DNA of 45,349 nt from Gammaproteobacteria bacterium (GCA_025350055.1 JANXYK010000026.1:1-45349), one strand, 5' to 3'. Positions 1-9,719 are shown, counted from the first letter of the stretch. Notes: generated by a model not told the origin, from the sequence alone. A program made the numbers and translations.

Positions 1-1
1 G

Positions 2-181
2 CAGTTTTCGCAGCAGCGCGCCGGGGTGATCGCCACCTACCTGGCGGCGCATGGCATCGCAGCGCATCGCATCATCGCGCGCGGCGGGGGTGAGTCGACG
101 CCATTGCCGGCGGAAAATACCCCCGAGGGGCGCGACCTCAACCGCCGGGTGGATATCTCCATCAGCGCTTTGTCTTCGTGA
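2..181 (+). CDS. OmpA-family protein, C-terminal fragment
   Basis: This open frame enters from the left edge and ends at TGA 179-181, so only the last 59 residues are visible. They read as the end of an OmpA/MotB peptidoglycan-binding domain: a helix (QRAGVIATYLAAHGI), then a GGGESTP turn, then the family hallmark N(T)PEGRDLNRRVDI. Such domains anchor outer-membrane proteins or lipoproteins to peptidoglycan in the periplasm. The N-terminus, and so the type of protein (porin, Pal-like or stator-like), lies outside the window. It ends 26 bases before ugd and may be unrelated to the polysaccharide genes. Confidence 0.8.
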   Translation, partial: QFSQQRAGVIATYLAAHGIAAHRIIARGGGESTPLPAENTPEGRDLNRRVDISISALSS

Positions 182-207
182 GCCGAATCCCTTAGGCTTT
201 CAGGGTC

Positions 208-1557
208 ATGAAAGTCACGATTTTCGGCTCCGGATACGTGGGCCTGGTCACGGGCGCCTGCCTCGCCGAGGCCGGCAACCATGTCATCTGCGTGGACATC
301 GACGCCGCCAAGGTGGCGCGCCTCAACGCCGGCGAAGTGCCGATCCACGAGCCGGGCCTCACGGCGCTCATGCAGCGCAATCACGCCAGCGGGCGACTCG
401 AGTTCACCACCGATTCGGCGCGCGGTGTCGATCACGGGCTGTTCCAGATCATCGCGGTTGGTACGCCGCCCGATGAAGACGGCTCGGCCGACCTCAGTCA
501 CGTGGTCGCTGTGGCGCGCACGATCGGCAAGCACCTGCAGCGCTACGCGATCGTGGTCACCAAGTCCACCGTGCCGGTGGGTACGGCCGACACGGTGCGC
601 GCCGAGGTCACTGCGGCGCTGGCGCAGCGCCAGGCGCCAATCGAGTTCGATGTGGTGTCGAACCCGGAATTCCTGAAAGAAGGCGCCGCCATCCAGGATT
701 TCATGAAGCCCGATCGCGTCGTGGTCGGTACCGACGGGCCGCGCACCACGGAATTGATGCGCGCGCTCTACGAGCCTTTCACGCGCAACCACGATCGCCT
801 GATCGTGATGGATGTCCCTTCGGCGGAGCTCGCCAAGTACGCCGCCAACGCTTTGCTGGCGACCAAGATCAGTTTCATGAATGAGCTCGCCGGTGTGGCC
901 GAGCGCGTGGGCGCCGACATCGAGCGCGTGCGCATTGGCATCGGTTCCGATCCGCGCATTGGCTACAGCTTCATCTATCCGGGTACGGGCTACGGCGGCT
1001 CCTGCTTCCCGAAGGACGTGAAAGCGCTGATCCGCTCCGCGCACGATGTCGGGCAGGCAACGCCGATCCTCGATGCGGTGGAGCAGGTCAACGAGCTGCA
1101 GAAATCGATACTGGTGCGCAAGCTCAAGCTCCTGCACGGAGGCAAGCTCAAGGGTGTGACAGTGGCACTCTGGGGCCTGGCCTTCAAGCCCAACACCGAC
1201 GACATGCGCGAAGCCCCGAGCCGCGTGATCATCGATCAGTTGCTGGCCGAAGGCGCCGCGGTGCGCGCCTACGATCCGGTGGCGATGGATGAAGCCCAGC
1301 GGCTCTATCAGGACGGGCAGGGCAAGAGTGGCCTGACCTTCTGCCGCGACGCCTATGAGGCCGCCAGCGGCGCCGCGGCGCTGCTGATCGCCACCGAATG
1401 GCAGGAATTTCGCAGCCCCGACTTCGCGCGCCTGAAAAATCTGCTGAGCGCGCCACGCATTCTGGATGGCCGCAACCTGTACGATCCGGCCTCGCTCGCG
1501 CGCCAGGGCTTCGAGTACTACGCCATCGGGCGTGGCCGCCCGGCCTTCGCGCGCTGA
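208..1557 (+). CDS. ugd: UDP-glucose 6-dehydrogenase
   Basis: This 449-residue cytoplasmic enzyme oxidises UDP-glucose to UDP-glucuronate using two NAD+. The N-terminal Rossmann fold opens with [10 protein letters not shown] (residues 7-16). The invariant substrate-loop residues follow (EFLKEGAA near 154), then Lys210 in [10 protein letters not shown] and the catalytic Cys266 in [14 protein letters not shown]-terminal UDP-binding domain contains [16 protein letters not shown]. Length and motifs are those of the single-domain bacterial family. An AGGG-like ribosome site precedes the ATG. It is followed 25 bases later by manC, and both feed sugar-nucleotide supply for surface polysaccharide. 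The choice of UDP-glucose over another UDP-hexose rests on overall resemblance; the separate dehydrogenase at 8301 is of the HexNAc type. Confidence 0.95.
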   Translation: MKVTIFGSGYVGLVTGACLAEAGNHVICVDIDAAKVARLNAGEVPIHEPGLTALMQRNHASGRLEFTTDSARGVDHGLFQIIAVGTPPDEDGSADLSHVVAVARTIGKHLQRYAIVVTKSTVPVGTADTVRAEVTAALAQRQAPIEFDVVSNPEFLKEGAAIQDFMKPDRVVVGTDGPRTTELMRALYEPFTRNHDRLIVMDVPSAELAKYAANALLATKISFMNELAGVAERVGADIERVRIGIGSDPRIGYSFIYPGTGYGGSCFPKDVKALIRSAHDVGQATPILDAVEQVNELQKSILVRKLKLLHGGKLKGVTVALWGLAFKPNTDDMREAPSRVIIDQLLAEGAAVRAYDPVAMDEAQRLYQDGQGKSGLTFCRDAYEAASGAAALLIATEWQEFRSPDFARLKNLLSAPRILDGRNLYDPASLARQGFEYYAIGRGRPAFAR

Positions 1558-1582
1558 TCCATCGACGGAGACATTGCCCAGC

Positions 1583-3001
1583 ATGCTCGTACCCGTGATC
1601 CTCTCTGGCGGCGCCGGCACCCGGCTGTGGCCGCTCTCGCGTGAGTTGTATCCCAAGCAGCTCCTGCCTCTGGTAGGCGAACACACGATGCTGCAGGACA
1701 CGGTGCTGCGCCTGGCGGGTCTCGATGCCGCGCCGGCCGTCGTGGTCTGCAATGAATCGCATCGCTTCCTGGTGGCCGAGCAGCTGCGCGTGATCAATGC
1801 GCCGCCGCAGGCGATCGTGCTCGAGCCCGCGGGCCGCAACACGGCGCCGGCCATCGCGCTGGCCGCGCATGCCGCGCTGGCGGCTGCGGGGCCCGAAGCG
1901 CTGCTGCTGGTGTTGCCTGCCGATCATGTAATCCGCGATGCGGCGGCCTTTCGCAAGGCGGTCGAGGTCGCGATCGAGGCGGCGCGTGCCGGGAACCTCG
2001 TGACCTTTGGCGTCGTGCCCAAATCGCCCGAGACCAGTTACGGCTACATCCGTCGCGGTGTGGCCGCGGGCAAGGCCTGGCGCATCGAGCGCTTCGTCGA
2101 GAAGCCGCTGCAGGCGCGCGCCGAGGAATTCCTCGCCAGCGGCGAGTACTACTGGAACAGCGGCATGTTCGTGTTCGCGGCGCGCCGTTACCTGGATGAA
2201 CTGCAGCGCCTGGCGCCCGACATTGCCACGGCCTGCGAGCGCGCCATCGGTGCGGCCGCGCGCGATCTGGATTTCACGCGTGTCGACGCCGCGGCTTTTG
2301 CCGAATGCCGCAGCGAATCGATCGACTATGCGGTGATGGAGAAAACCTCCGCAGCCGTGGTGGTGCCGCTCGATGCGGGCTGGAGCGATGTGGGCTCCTG
2401 GTCGAGCCTGCACGATGCCTGCCCGCAGGATACCGACGGGAACGTCCGCAAGGGCGATGTGCTGACCGAAGATACGCGAGGCTGTTACCTCTATGCCGAG
2501 AGCCGGCTGGTGGCAGCCGTGGGTCTGCGCGACCACGTCGTGGTCGAGACCAAGGATGCCGTGCTGGTGGCGCCGCGCGAGCGCGTGCAGGATGTCAAGG
2601 CCCTGGTGGCGCAGATCAAGCAGCGCGGCCGCAGCGAACACCTGCTGCATCGCGAAGTGTTCCGGCCCTGGGGCAGCTACGACAGCCTCGACAGCGGCGA
2701 GCGCTTCCAGGTCAAACGCCTGGTGGTGCGCCCGGGTGGCGTGCTCTCGCTGCAGCTGCATCACCATCGCGCCGAGCATTGGGTGGTGGTCTCGGGCACC
2801 GCGCGCATCACGCGTGGCGAGGAAGTGTTCCTGCTCGAGGAAAACCAGTCCACCTACATACCGATTGGCGTGCGCCATCGTATCGAGAACCCGGGCAAGA
2901 TTCCGCTGCACATCATCGAGGTGCAGTCGGGTGGGTACTTGGGCGAGGACGACATCGTGCGCTTCGAGGATCAATACGGTCGCCAGGGAACGAACAAGTA
3001 G
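1583..3001 (+). CDS. manC: Mannose-1-phosphate guanylyltransferase / mannose-6-phosphate isomerase
   Basis: This 472-residue bifunctional type II enzyme (AlgA/ManC/XanB family) makes GDP-mannose from mannose-1-phosphate and GTP and can interconvert fructose-6-phosphate and mannose-6-phosphate. The pyrophosphorylase signature [14 protein letters not shown] lies at residues 7-20 and FVEKPL lies in the middle of the nucleotidyltransferase domain. The C-terminal third is the cupin isomerase domain, starting near RPWGSYDSL, with metal-ligand-rich [10 protein letters not shown] and [15 protein letters not shown]. The ATG at 1583 is preferred over in-frame upstream starts because it places the pyrophosphorylase motif at the normal distance. 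The next gene, a phosphomannomutase, follows by 8 bases, so the two probably form an operon. Confidence 0.95.
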   Translation: MLVPVILSGGAGTRLWPLSRELYPKQLLPLVGEHTMLQDTVLRLAGLDAAPAVVVCNESHRFLVAEQLRVINAPPQAIVLEPAGRNTAPAIALAAHAALAAAGPEALLLVLPADHVIRDAAAFRKAVEVAIEAARAGNLVTFGVVPKSPETSYGYIRRGVAAGKAWRIERFVEKPLQARAEEFLASGEYYWNSGMFVFAARRYLDELQRLAPDIATACERAIGAAARDLDFTRVDAAAFAECRSESIDYAVMEKTSAAVVVPLDAGWSDVGSWSSLHDACPQDTDGNVRKGDVLTEDTRGCYLYAESRLVAAVGLRDHVVVETKDAVLVAPRERVQDVKALVAQIKQRGRSEHLLHREVFRPWGSYDSLDSGERFQVKRLVVRPGGVLSLQLHHHRAEHWVVVSGTARITRGEEVFLLEENQSTYIPIGVRHRIENPGKIPLHIIEVQSGGYLGEDDIVRFEDQYGRQGTNK

Positions 3002-3009
3002 GTTGCAGC

Positions 3010-4365
3010 ATGAGCAAATTGACCTGTTTCAAGGCCTACGACATCCGTGGCCGCATCCCCAGCGAACTCAACGAAGACCTGGCCTATCGCATCGGGCAGT
3101 CGTATGCCGCGTTCGTGAAGCCCGGCCGCGTGGCGGTCGGGCGCGATATCCGTGCGACCAGCGCCACGTTGTCAGCAGCGCTGATTCGCGGGCTCAATGA
3201 CTCGGGCGTGAACGTGGCCGACATCGGCCTGTGCGGCACCGAGGGCGTGTACTTCGCCACCTTCTCCGAGCAGCTCGACGGCGGCATCATGGTGACCGCG
3301 AGCCACAATCCGCCCGACTACAACGGCATGAAGTTCGTGCGCGAGCAGAGCAAGCCGATCAGCGCCGATACGGGCCTGAAGGATATGCAGGGGCTGATCG
3401 AGCAGGGCAAATTGCCCAGGCCGGCGGCGCAGCAAGGCGCGAGCAGCGCGCTCGACATCAACAGCAAATACATCGCGCACCTGCTCAGCTACGTGAAGGG
3501 CGCGAAGCTCAGCAGGCTCAAAGTGGTGACGAACGCCGGCAACGGCGGCGCCGGCATGGTGGTCGATCAGCTCGAGCCGCATCTGCCGTTCGAGTTCATC
3601 AAGGTGCATCACCAGGCTGACAGCAGTTTTCCGAACGGTGTGCCCAACCCGATGATTGAGGCCAATCGCGCCAGCACCAGCAACGCGATCCGCAGCAGCG
3701 GCGCCGCAATCGGCCTCGCCTGGGATGGTGATTTCGATCGCTGCTTCTTCTTCGACGAGCACGGCGGTTTTGTCGAGGGCTACTACCTGGTCGGCCTGCT
3801 GGCAGAGACCTTCCTGAAGCGCTTTCCGGGCGGCCGCATCGTGCACGATCCGCGCCTGACCTGGAACACGATCGATATCGTGCGCCGCTGCGGCGGCGAG
3901 CCCGTGCTGTGCCGTTCGGGTCACGCCTTCATCAAGCAGCGCATGCGCGAAGTCGATGGCGTGTATGGCGGCGAGATGAGCGCACATCATTACTTCCGCG
4001 ATTTCGCCTACTGCGACAGCGGCATGATTCCGTGGCTCCTGGTGCTGGCGGTGATGGGCGAGAGCGGCAAGAGCCTCGGCGAGCTGGTCGGCGAGCGCCA
4101 GCGCCTGTTCCCCGTGAGCGGCGAGATTAACCGCGAGATCAGCGATGCGCGCGCGGTCGCCGCGCGCGTGCAACAGCACTACGCCTCGCAGGCGCTCAAC
4201 GTCGATTTCACCGACGGTCTGTCGATGGAATTCGCGCAGTGGCGCCTGAACCTGCGCAGCTCGAATACCGAGCCGCTGGTGCGCCTGAATGTCGAGGCGC
4301 GCGGCAGCGAGAGCCTGATGCAGGAAAAGACTGCCGAGGTGCTGCGACTGATGGAGGCGGTTTGA
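3010..4365 (+). CDS. manB: Phosphomannomutase (ManB/CpsG type)
   Basis: This 451-residue alpha-D-phosphohexomutase interconverts mannose-6-phosphate and mannose-1-phosphate, the step before ManC. It shows FKAYDIRGRIP at the N-terminus, the phosphoserine loop TASHNPPDYNG (catalytic Ser98), the metal-binding loop WDGDFDRC and the sugar-specificity loop GGEMSAHHYF. The C-terminal domain contains RSSNTEPLVRLNVE. The GEMSAHH loop is typical of phosphomannomutase/phosphoglucomutase enzymes rather than GlmM. It starts 8 bases after manC and its stop codon overlaps the TTG start of the next gene. A secondary phosphoglucomutase activity, as in AlgC, is possible but cannot be judged from sequence. Confidence 0.93.
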   Translation: MSKLTCFKAYDIRGRIPSELNEDLAYRIGQSYAAFVKPGRVAVGRDIRATSATLSAALIRGLNDSGVNVADIGLCGTEGVYFATFSEQLDGGIMVTASHNPPDYNGMKFVREQSKPISADTGLKDMQGLIEQGKLPRPAAQQGASSALDINSKYIAHLLSYVKGAKLSRLKVVTNAGNGGAGMVVDQLEPHLPFEFIKVHHQADSSFPNGVPNPMIEANRASTSNAIRSSGAAIGLAWDGDFDRCFFFDEHGGFVEGYYLVGLLAETFLKRFPGGRIVHDPRLTWNTIDIVRRCGGEPVLCRSGHAFIKQRMREVDGVYGGEMSAHHYFRDFAYCDSGMIPWLLVLAVMGESGKSLGELVGERQRLFPVSGEINREISDARAVAARVQQHYASQALNVDFTDGLSMEFAQWRLNLRSSNTEPLVRLNVEARGSESLMQEKTAEVLRLMEAV

Positions 4366-4931
4366 ACAATTTCGATGCGCTGCTGGCGCGCCGTTCGATA
4401 CCGGTCCAGTACCTCACTGATCCCGGCCCCGATGATGCCCAGCTGGCCGCGGCCTTCGAACTCGCGCTGCGCGCGCCCGACCATGGTCGACTGCAGCCCT
4501 GGCACTACCGGCTGATCCGCGGCGCGGCGCGCACGAAGTTTTCCGAGCTGCTGGTGGGGCGCGCACTGGCGCGCGATCCGGCGACGCCGGCACCACAGCT
4601 AGACAAGCTCCGCAATCGTCCGCTGCAGGCGCCGCTGGTGATCGCCCTGAGCGCAGTGCTGCGCCAGGATCCCAAGGTGCCCGAGATCGAGCAGCTGCTG
4701 GCTGCGGGATCCGCGGCCATGAACCTGCTCAATGCTTTTCACTTGCAGGGGTTTGGCGCCATCTGGCTCACCGGCCCCAGCAGCAGCGATCCTGGAGTGG
4801 CCGCCGCGCTCGGGTGTCAGCCCAACGAGCGACTGCTCGGCTTCATGTACGTGGGTACGATCAGCGCCCAGGCGCCCCCAGCGCTGGCGCGCGTCGCGCG
4901 TGCTCCGTTCGTGGAAGAGTGGCGCGGCTGA
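4362..4931 (+). CDS. Nitroreductase family protein (YdjA-like)
   Basis: This predicted 189-residue FMN-dependent NAD(P)H oxidoreductase is of the small YdjA type. It begins with NFDALLARRSIPV, the usual nitroreductase N-terminal FMN-phosphate-binding helix, followed by RAPDHGRLQPWHY, matching the RAPDH...PWHF segment of YdjA. A C-terminal GFGAIWLTG and LGFMYVGT complete the fold. I chose the TTG at 4362, which overlaps the manB stop (TTGA) and has a GGAGG five bases upstream. A GTG at 4239 would run deep into manB and add residues absent from the family. The substrate is unknown. Its place between polysaccharide genes may only reflect shared transcription. Confidence 0.85.
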   Translation: MNNFDALLARRSIPVQYLTDPGPDDAQLAAAFELALRAPDHGRLQPWHYRLIRGAARTKFSELLVGRALARDPATPAPQLDKLRNRPLQAPLVIALSAVLRQDPKVPEIEQLLAAGSAAMNLLNAFHLQGFGAIWLTGPSSSDPGVAAALGCQPNERLLGFMYVGTISAQAPPALARVARAPFVEEWRG

Positions 4932-4940
4932 CAGCCGGCG

Positions 4941-5759
4941 ATGCCGTTCACCGTTTCACACATCGCCGCGATCCTGCCTGCACATCAATCGCTGCGACGC
5001 TGGGGCCTGTTTTCCGCGGCGATGATCGGCACGATGGTGCCGGATTTCGGATTCCTGTTTCCCGGCCATCTCACGCGCGCCCAGACCCACAGCGCGCTCG
5101 CCTTGCTGGAATTCTCTCTGCCGATGGGGCTGCTGGCCTGGGTTATTTTCCAGGCGCTGGTGAAGCCCGCCTGGGGCGCTGTGCTGCCCGGCGGCTGGCG
5201 GGTGCGTTTGCTGGCCGAACATCCCACGGCGCGCCTCAATCACTGGCGCATCTGGTTGTATGCCGCCTGCGCCATCCTGGTGGGCGCGCTCACGCACCTG
5301 GTGTGGGATGGCTTCACGCATGAGGACGGCCGGGGAGTGCGCATGCTGCCGTTCCTCGAAGACACGGGACCTGACATCGCGGGCCACGTGCTGCCGCTGT
5401 ACCGCTGGCTGCAGCACAGCAGCAGCGTGATCGGACTTGTCGCCGTGCTCTGGGCTGCGCGCCAATGGACTCGCAGCGCTGAGGTCGCCAACGCCAGCGC
5501 GCCGGCCCCGTCGATCACGCTGTTGTCACAGCGCGAACGCATGGCCTGGCTTGCCGCCTACATCCTTCCGCCGCTGGGCATACTGGCACTGGCGGCTGCC
5601 TGGCATGTCTACCACCATCAGGGGGCCTTCAGTCTCAGCCGCGAAGTGACGCGGCTCGCCTACCTGGTCATGGGCAGCAGCTGCGCCACGCTGCTAGGCG
5701 TCAGCGTGTTGGTCACCGTGCGCCTGGCCACCCTGGCGCAGTCGCGGCTCGACGCCTGA
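4941..5759 (+). CDS. DUF4184 family membrane protein
   Basis: This 272-residue inner-membrane protein starts with MPFTVSHIAAILP, the characteristic DUF4184 opening, and has a DFGFLFPGH segment. About six hydrophobic helices are visible, including LLEFSLPMGLLAWVIFQ, WLYAACAILVGALTHLVW, VIGLVAVLWAA and ILPPLGILALAAAW. The pattern TH..WD (GALTHLVWDGFTH) recalls membrane-bound metal-dependent hydrolases of the YdjM/LexA-regulated type, which suggests a metal site at the membrane. No function has been shown for the family that I can name. It follows the nitroreductase by 9 bases and precedes an MFS transporter by 26 bases. Confidence 0.8.
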   Translation: MPFTVSHIAAILPAHQSLRRWGLFSAAMIGTMVPDFGFLFPGHLTRAQTHSALALLEFSLPMGLLAWVIFQALVKPAWGAVLPGGWRVRLLAEHPTARLNHWRIWLYAACAILVGALTHLVWDGFTHEDGRGVRMLPFLEDTGPDIAGHVLPLYRWLQHSSSVIGLVAVLWAARQWTRSAEVANASAPAPSITLLSQRERMAWLAAYILPPLGILALAAAWHVYHHQGAFSLSREVTRLAYLVMGSSCATLLGVSVLVTVRLATLAQSRLDA

Positions 5760-5785
5760 AGGGCGCTCCAGTAGGCTGCACGACC

Positions 5786-7078
5786 ATGTGGGGAATCACG
5801 CGTTACCAGTGGACGGTTCTGTTCGCCGCCTGGCTGGGTTGGGGCTTCGACGTCTTCGACGGCCTGCTGTTCAACTACGTCGCGCCCAACTGCATTCCGA
5901 CGCTGCTGCACTTGCCCGTAGGCTCGGCCGCGGCGCGCGCGGCCACGCTCTACTGGACGGGCGTGCTCACCTCGCTCCTGCTGATCGGCTGGGCGCTGGG
6001 CGGCGTGCTGTTCGGCTACATCTGCGATCGCATCGGCCGCATGCGCACGCTGATGCTGACCATGCTGCTGTATGCGCTGGGCACGGCGGCCTGCGCCGCA
6101 GCCACGAACCTGTGGATGCTGGTGATCTTCAGGCTGGTGGCGAGCCTCGGCATCGGTGGTGAGTGGGCCGCGGGCGCATCGATGGTGGCGGAAGTCATGC
6201 CGGAGAAGCGCCGCGTTGAAGCCGGCGCGTTGTTGTATACCGCAGCGCCCTTTGGCCTGTTCCTGGCCACTCTCCTAAATTACCAGGTCGCCGGTGTCTG
6301 GTTCGCCGGCAATACCGAGCAGTCCTGGCGCTACGTATTCCTGTTCGGCCTGCTGCCGGCTGCAGCGGCTTTCATCGTGCGCTTTTTCGTGCACGAGCCC
6401 GAGCGCTGGCAGAAGGTGCGCGCGTCCAGCACCGTCGCGCTGCGCGATATTTTCAGGGGCGAGCACCGCCACACCACGATCATGGGCGCCCTTACGGTGG
6501 TCGTGGCTTTGATCGGCTGGTGGAGCTGCAATGCCTTCATTCCGGTGGTGGCCAGCGGCCTGGCCCGCGCCAGCGCCGAGGCGCAGGGACTCGCGGCTCG
6601 CGCCACCCAGGATCTGATCGAGAGCTGGAAACTCACCGCAACGGTGACCTTCAATCTCGGCGGCCTGGTCGGCACGCTGCTGACCATACCGCTCGCCAAG
6701 CACTTTGGCCGCCGCACAATGTTCGCACTGTATTTTGGTGCCTCCGCCGCTGCGATCCTCGCAACCTTTGGTCTCGACATGCCGCCCGAATCGCGGCTCT
6801 ACATGTTCTTCCTGATTGGTGTGCCGGTGTTCGGCGTATTCGGCGCCTTCCCGTTCTATCTGCCGGAGTTGTACCCGACGCGACTGCGCGCCACCGGCGC
6901 CGGCTTCTGCTACAACATCGGCCGCGTGCTGGCCTCGGTCGGCCCGTTCATCGTCGGCGCCGCGGCTGCGAAGGGCACGGCGATGCAGACCATTTTCTAT
7001 GTGGGCTTTGCGCCGCTGGTTGGACTGCTGCTGGCGCCGCTGATCATCGAAACGCGTGGCCGCACCTTGAGCGATTGA
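5786..7078 (+). CDS. MFS transporter, sugar/aromatic-acid:H+ symporter-like
   Basis: This 430-residue major facilitator protein should have 12 transmembrane helices. The N-terminal half has WGFDVFDGLLFNYV, the loop 2-3 motif GYICDRIGRMRTL and a GIGGEWAAGASMVAEV helix. The last is typical of the AAHS/metabolite:H+ symporter group. The C-terminal half has the repeat motif LAKHFGRRTMFAL and ends ETRGRTLSD. The substrate is unknown: relatives move aromatic acids, dicarboxylates or sugars. It sits between DUF4184 and the WbpE-like aminotransferase (12-base gap), so co-transcription is likely. A role in polysaccharide synthesis is not evident. Confidence 0.88.
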   Translation: MWGITRYQWTVLFAAWLGWGFDVFDGLLFNYVAPNCIPTLLHLPVGSAAARAATLYWTGVLTSLLLIGWALGGVLFGYICDRIGRMRTLMLTMLLYALGTAACAAATNLWMLVIFRLVASLGIGGEWAAGASMVAEVMPEKRRVEAGALLYTAAPFGLFLATLLNYQVAGVWFAGNTEQSWRYVFLFGLLPAAAAFIVRFFVHEPERWQKVRASSTVALRDIFRGEHRHTTIMGALTVVVALIGWWSCNAFIPVVASGLARASAEAQGLAARATQDLIESWKLTATVTFNLGGLVGTLLTIPLAKHFGRRTMFALYFGASAAAILATFGLDMPPESRLYMFFLIGVPVFGVFGAFPFYLPELYPTRLRATGAGFCYNIGRVLASVGPFIVGAAAAKGTAMQTIFYVGFAPLVGLLLAPLIIETRGRTLSD

Positions 7079-7090
7079 CAGGGTAAAGAC

Positions 7091-8194
7091 ATGGACTTCA
7101 TCGATCTGAAATCCCAGTACCGCGCGCTGCGTGCGGGTATCAACACCCGTATCCAGGCCGTGCTCGATCACGGCCAGTACATCCTGGGGCCGGAAGTCAC
7201 CGAACTCGAGCAGCGCCTGGCGCGTTACGTGAACAGCGCGCACTGCATCTCGGTCGCCAGCGGCACGGATGCACTGCTGATCGCGCTGATGGCACTCGGC
7301 ATCGGCAAAGGCGATGAGGTGATCACCAGCCCCTTCACCTTCGTGGCGACGGCGGAGGTGATCGCGCTGGTGGGCGCGAAGCCTGTGTTCGTCGACATCG
7401 AGCCCGATACGGCCAACCTGGACGCCGCGCTGCTGGAACAGGCGATTACGCCCCATACGCGCGCCATCATGCCGGTGAGCCTGTATGGCCAGCCTTGCGA
7501 CATGGACGAGATCAGCGCAATCGCTGCGCGCCACGGCAACATCGTGGTCATCGAAGATGCCGCGCAGAGTTTCGGCGCTCTCTATCATGGCCGCCGCAGT
7601 GGCGCGCTCTCGGGGATAGGCTGCACCAGCTTCTTTCCCAGCAAGCCGCTGGGTTGCTATGGCGATGGCGGTGCGATCTTCACCGACGATGCGGAGATTG
7701 CCAAAGCTTGCACCGAGATCCGTGTGCACGGGCAGAGCGCACGTTACCTTCATACGCGCATCGGCATCGGCGGCCGCATGGATACGCTGCAGTGCGCGAT
7801 CCTGCTGGCCAAGATGGCGCGCTTCGACTGGGAAGTGTCGCGGCGCATCGAGTTGGGGCGCATCTATGCCGAGCGCATCGCCGCCAGCGGCGCGCGCGCC
7901 GGGTTGCTGGCGGTGCGACCGGGGCGCACCAGTGTGTATGCGCAGTACACCGTGATGGTCGATGATCGCGACGGCGTGCAGGAGCGCATGCGCGCCGCCG
8001 GCGTACCCACGGCCGTGCACTATCCGCGCCCGCTGCATCAGCAGCCGGCCTACCAAGGGCTGTGCGATGCCAAGCCCATGCCGGTGAGCGAGCTGCTGGC
8101 CCGGCAGGTGATCAGCCTGCCGATGAGCGCAGATCTTACGGAATCGCATGTCGATGCCGTGGTCAAGGCGCTGGCAGCCGCTACCCGCGGCTGA
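7091..8194 (+). CDS. wbpE: DegT/DnrJ/EryC1-type sugar-nucleotide aminotransferase, WbpE-like
   Basis: This 367-residue PLP enzyme closely resembles WbpE, which aminates UDP-2-acetamido-3-oxo-glucuronate at C3 on the way to UDP-diacetamido-glucuronate or mannuronate. The opening DFIDLK and HGQYILGPEVTELEQRL match WbpE, as do Asp156 in VIEDAAQSFGA and the PLP lysine Lys185 in FFPSKPLGCYGDGG. The C-terminus has AAGVPTAVHYPRPLHQQPAY and SLPMS. A strong AGGGTAAAG ribosome site precedes the ATG. The usual partners (WbpA-, WbpB- and WbpD-like genes) are not beside it. The TviB-like dehydrogenase 106 bases downstream is the nearest sugar-oxidising step, so the exact substrate is unsettled. Confidence 0.9.
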   Translation: MDFIDLKSQYRALRAGINTRIQAVLDHGQYILGPEVTELEQRLARYVNSAHCISVASGTDALLIALMALGIGKGDEVITSPFTFVATAEVIALVGAKPVFVDIEPDTANLDAALLEQAITPHTRAIMPVSLYGQPCDMDEISAIAARHGNIVVIEDAAQSFGALYHGRRSGALSGIGCTSFFPSKPLGCYGDGGAIFTDDAEIAKACTEIRVHGQSARYLHTRIGIGGRMDTLQCAILLAKMARFDWEVSRRIELGRIYAERIAASGARAGLLAVRPGRTSVYAQYTVMVDDRDGVQERMRAAGVPTAVHYPRPLHQQPAYQGLCDAKPMPVSELLARQVISLPMSADLTESHVDAVVKALAAATRG

Positions 8195-8300
8195 GGGCCG
8201 GGGCGCGAACCCGGTCGCGATTCCTGAGGCTGGAACGGTAGGGCTGCGGCCTGGCCTGCTATCCTCGGCCACTCATGGGTCTATATTCAGGTGACAGGGC

Positions 8301-9578
8301 ATGTTGAGTCTGCGCAATTGCCGCATCGGTGTGGTGGGCCTGGGTTACGTCGGGCTGCCGCTCGCGGTGGAATTCGGCAAGCATTTCGATACCACCGGCT
8401 TTGACGTCAAGGTCGATCGCATCCGCGAGCTGCGCGCCGGGCGTGACAGCACGCTCGAGACCACCGCGCAGGAACTGCGCGCCGCCACCGGCCTGAAGTT
8501 CACCACCGATCTCAAACAGCTGCGCCGCTGCCGCATCTTCATCGTCACCGTGCCCACGCCGATCGATGAATACAAGCGGCCCGATCTCACGCCGTTGGTG
8601 GGCGCGAGCAACACCGTGGGCCAGGTGCTGAAGAAGGGCGACGTCGTTGTCTATGAATCCACCGTGTACCCGGGATGCACCGAAGAGATCTGCGTGCCGA
8701 TCCTCGAGCGCGTCTCCGGCTTGAAATTCAATCGCGATTTCTTCATCGGCTACAGCCCCGAGCGCATCAACCCGGGCGACAAGGAACACCGGCTGCCCAG
8801 CATTCGCAAGGTGACTTCGGGCTCGACGCCGGAAGCGGCCGAGTTCGTCAACAAGCTCTACGGCTCGATCATCCGCGCCGGCACCTACAAGGCCAGCAGC
8901 GTGCGCGTGGCCGAAGCTGCCAAGGTGATCGAGAACACGCAGCGCGATGTGAACATCGCACTGATCAACGAACTGGCGCTGATCTTCAATCGTCTCGGCA
9001 TCGATACCGAAGAAGTGTTGCTGGCCGCCGGCACCAAGTGGAACTTCCTGCCGTTCCGCCCCGGCCTGGTCGGCGGCCACTGCATCGGCGTCGATCCGTA
9101 TTACCTCACGCACAAGGCGCAGGAGATCGGCTATCACCCCGAGATGATCCTTGCCGGTCGCAGGCTCAATGACAGCATGGGCCAGTACGTCGCCACCGAG
9201 ATACTGCGGCTGATGGCCGCACGGCGCATCCATGTCAAGGGCGCGCGCATCCTGGTGCTGGGCCTCACCTTCAAGGAAAACTGCCCCGACATCCGCAACT
9301 CCAAGGTGATCGATGTGATCCGCGAGTTGCAGAAGTACGGCGCGAAGATCGATGTGTACGACCCCTGGGTCGATGGTGCCGAGGCAAAACACGAGTACGG
9401 GCTGCGTCCTGTGCGCACGCTCAAGCGCGCTCACTACGACGCCGCGGTGGTCGCAGTCGGGCACAAGGAGTTCAAGGCGCTGGGCGTGGCGGGCGTGCGG
9501 CGCCTGTGCAAGCGCCAGCATGTGCTCTATGACATCAAGTATGTGTTTCCGGCCAATGAGGTCGATGGCCGATTGTGA
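8301..9578 (+). CDS. tviB: UDP-N-acetylhexosamine dehydrogenase, TviB/WbpO-like
   Basis: This 425-residue four-electron dehydrogenase strongly resembles TviB (Vi antigen) and WbpO, which oxidise UDP-GlcNAc or UDP-GalNAc to the uronic acid. Visible are the NAD-binding [15 protein letters not shown] (residues 13-27), VPTPID, the family segment [11 protein letters not shown], Lys208 in [14 protein letters not shown] and the catalytic Cys261 in [12 protein letters not shown]. The C-terminus has [13 protein letters not shown] and DPWVD. It has its own 106-base upstream spacer with an AGGTGA ribosome site and a TATATT at 8283-8288 that could be a -10 element. It is the second UDP-sugar dehydrogenase in the window and is clearly distinct from ugd. 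It ends just before a convergent tRNA gene. Confidence 0.92.
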   Translation: MLSLRNCRIGVVGLGYVGLPLAVEFGKHFDTTGFDVKVDRIRELRAGRDSTLETTAQELRAATGLKFTTDLKQLRRCRIFIVTVPTPIDEYKRPDLTPLVGASNTVGQVLKKGDVVVYESTVYPGCTEEICVPILERVSGLKFNRDFFIGYSPERINPGDKEHRLPSIRKVTSGSTPEAAEFVNKLYGSIIRAGTYKASSVRVAEAAKVIENTQRDVNIALINELALIFNRLGIDTEEVLLAAGTKWNFLPFRPGLVGGHCIGVDPYYLTHKAQEIGYHPEMILAGRRLNDSMGQYVATEILRLMAARRIHVKGARILVLGLTFKENCPDIRNSKVIDVIRELQKYGAKIDVYDPWVDGAEAKHEYGLRPVRTLKRAHYDAAVVAVGHKEFKALGVAGVRRLCKRQHVLYDIKYVFPANEVDGRL

Positions 9579-9581
9579 GAA

Positions 9582-9656
9582 TGGTGGACGGTACTGGGAT
9601 TGAACCAGTGACCCCTGCCGTGTGAAAGCAGTGCTCTACCGCTGAGCTAACCGTCC
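9582..9656 (-). tRNA. tRNA-Val (anticodon CAC)
   Basis: On the minus strand the 75 bases fold as a cloverleaf. The acceptor GGACGGT (9656-9650) pairs with ACCGTCC, the discriminator is A (9585) and CCA is encoded at 9584-9582. The anticodon arm is CTGCT/loop TTCACAC/GGCAG, with T33, anticodon CAC and A37. The T-loop is GGTTCAATCC. The D-arm AGCTCAGCGGTAGAGC is standard. It lies 3 bases after the stop of tviB, which it faces, and diverges from gltX. No clear rho-independent terminator is seen at its 3' end. Confidence 0.95.
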
Positions 9657-9689
9657 CCGGGGATAGGCCTATGGACTCGAGGGGCGGGG

Positions 9690-9719
9690 AGTGTAAGCGT
9701 CACTAGGGCGGAAAATCAA
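9690..9719 (-). promoter_or_regulatory. Sigma-70 promoter of tRNA-Val
   Basis: Read on the minus strand, a -35 box TTGATT (9719-9714), an 18-base spacer and a -10 box TACACT (9695-9690) are followed by a C-rich stretch (CCCCGCCCC) where the start site should fall. A GC-rich discriminator is typical of growth-rate and stringently controlled tRNA promoters. The predicted start lies about 27 bases before the mature 5' end of the tRNA. Confidence 0.6.

Noticed and set aside
37..2974. Long open frames on the minus strand opposite ugd and manC, up to about 600 codons
   Set aside because: They are antisense shadows caused by GC-rich third-position bias, have low-complexity His/Arg/Ala-rich translations with no recognisable domain, and lie opposite clear enzymes. 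The same holds for the long minus-strand frames at 6275-8272, 14285-15790 and 19813-21588.
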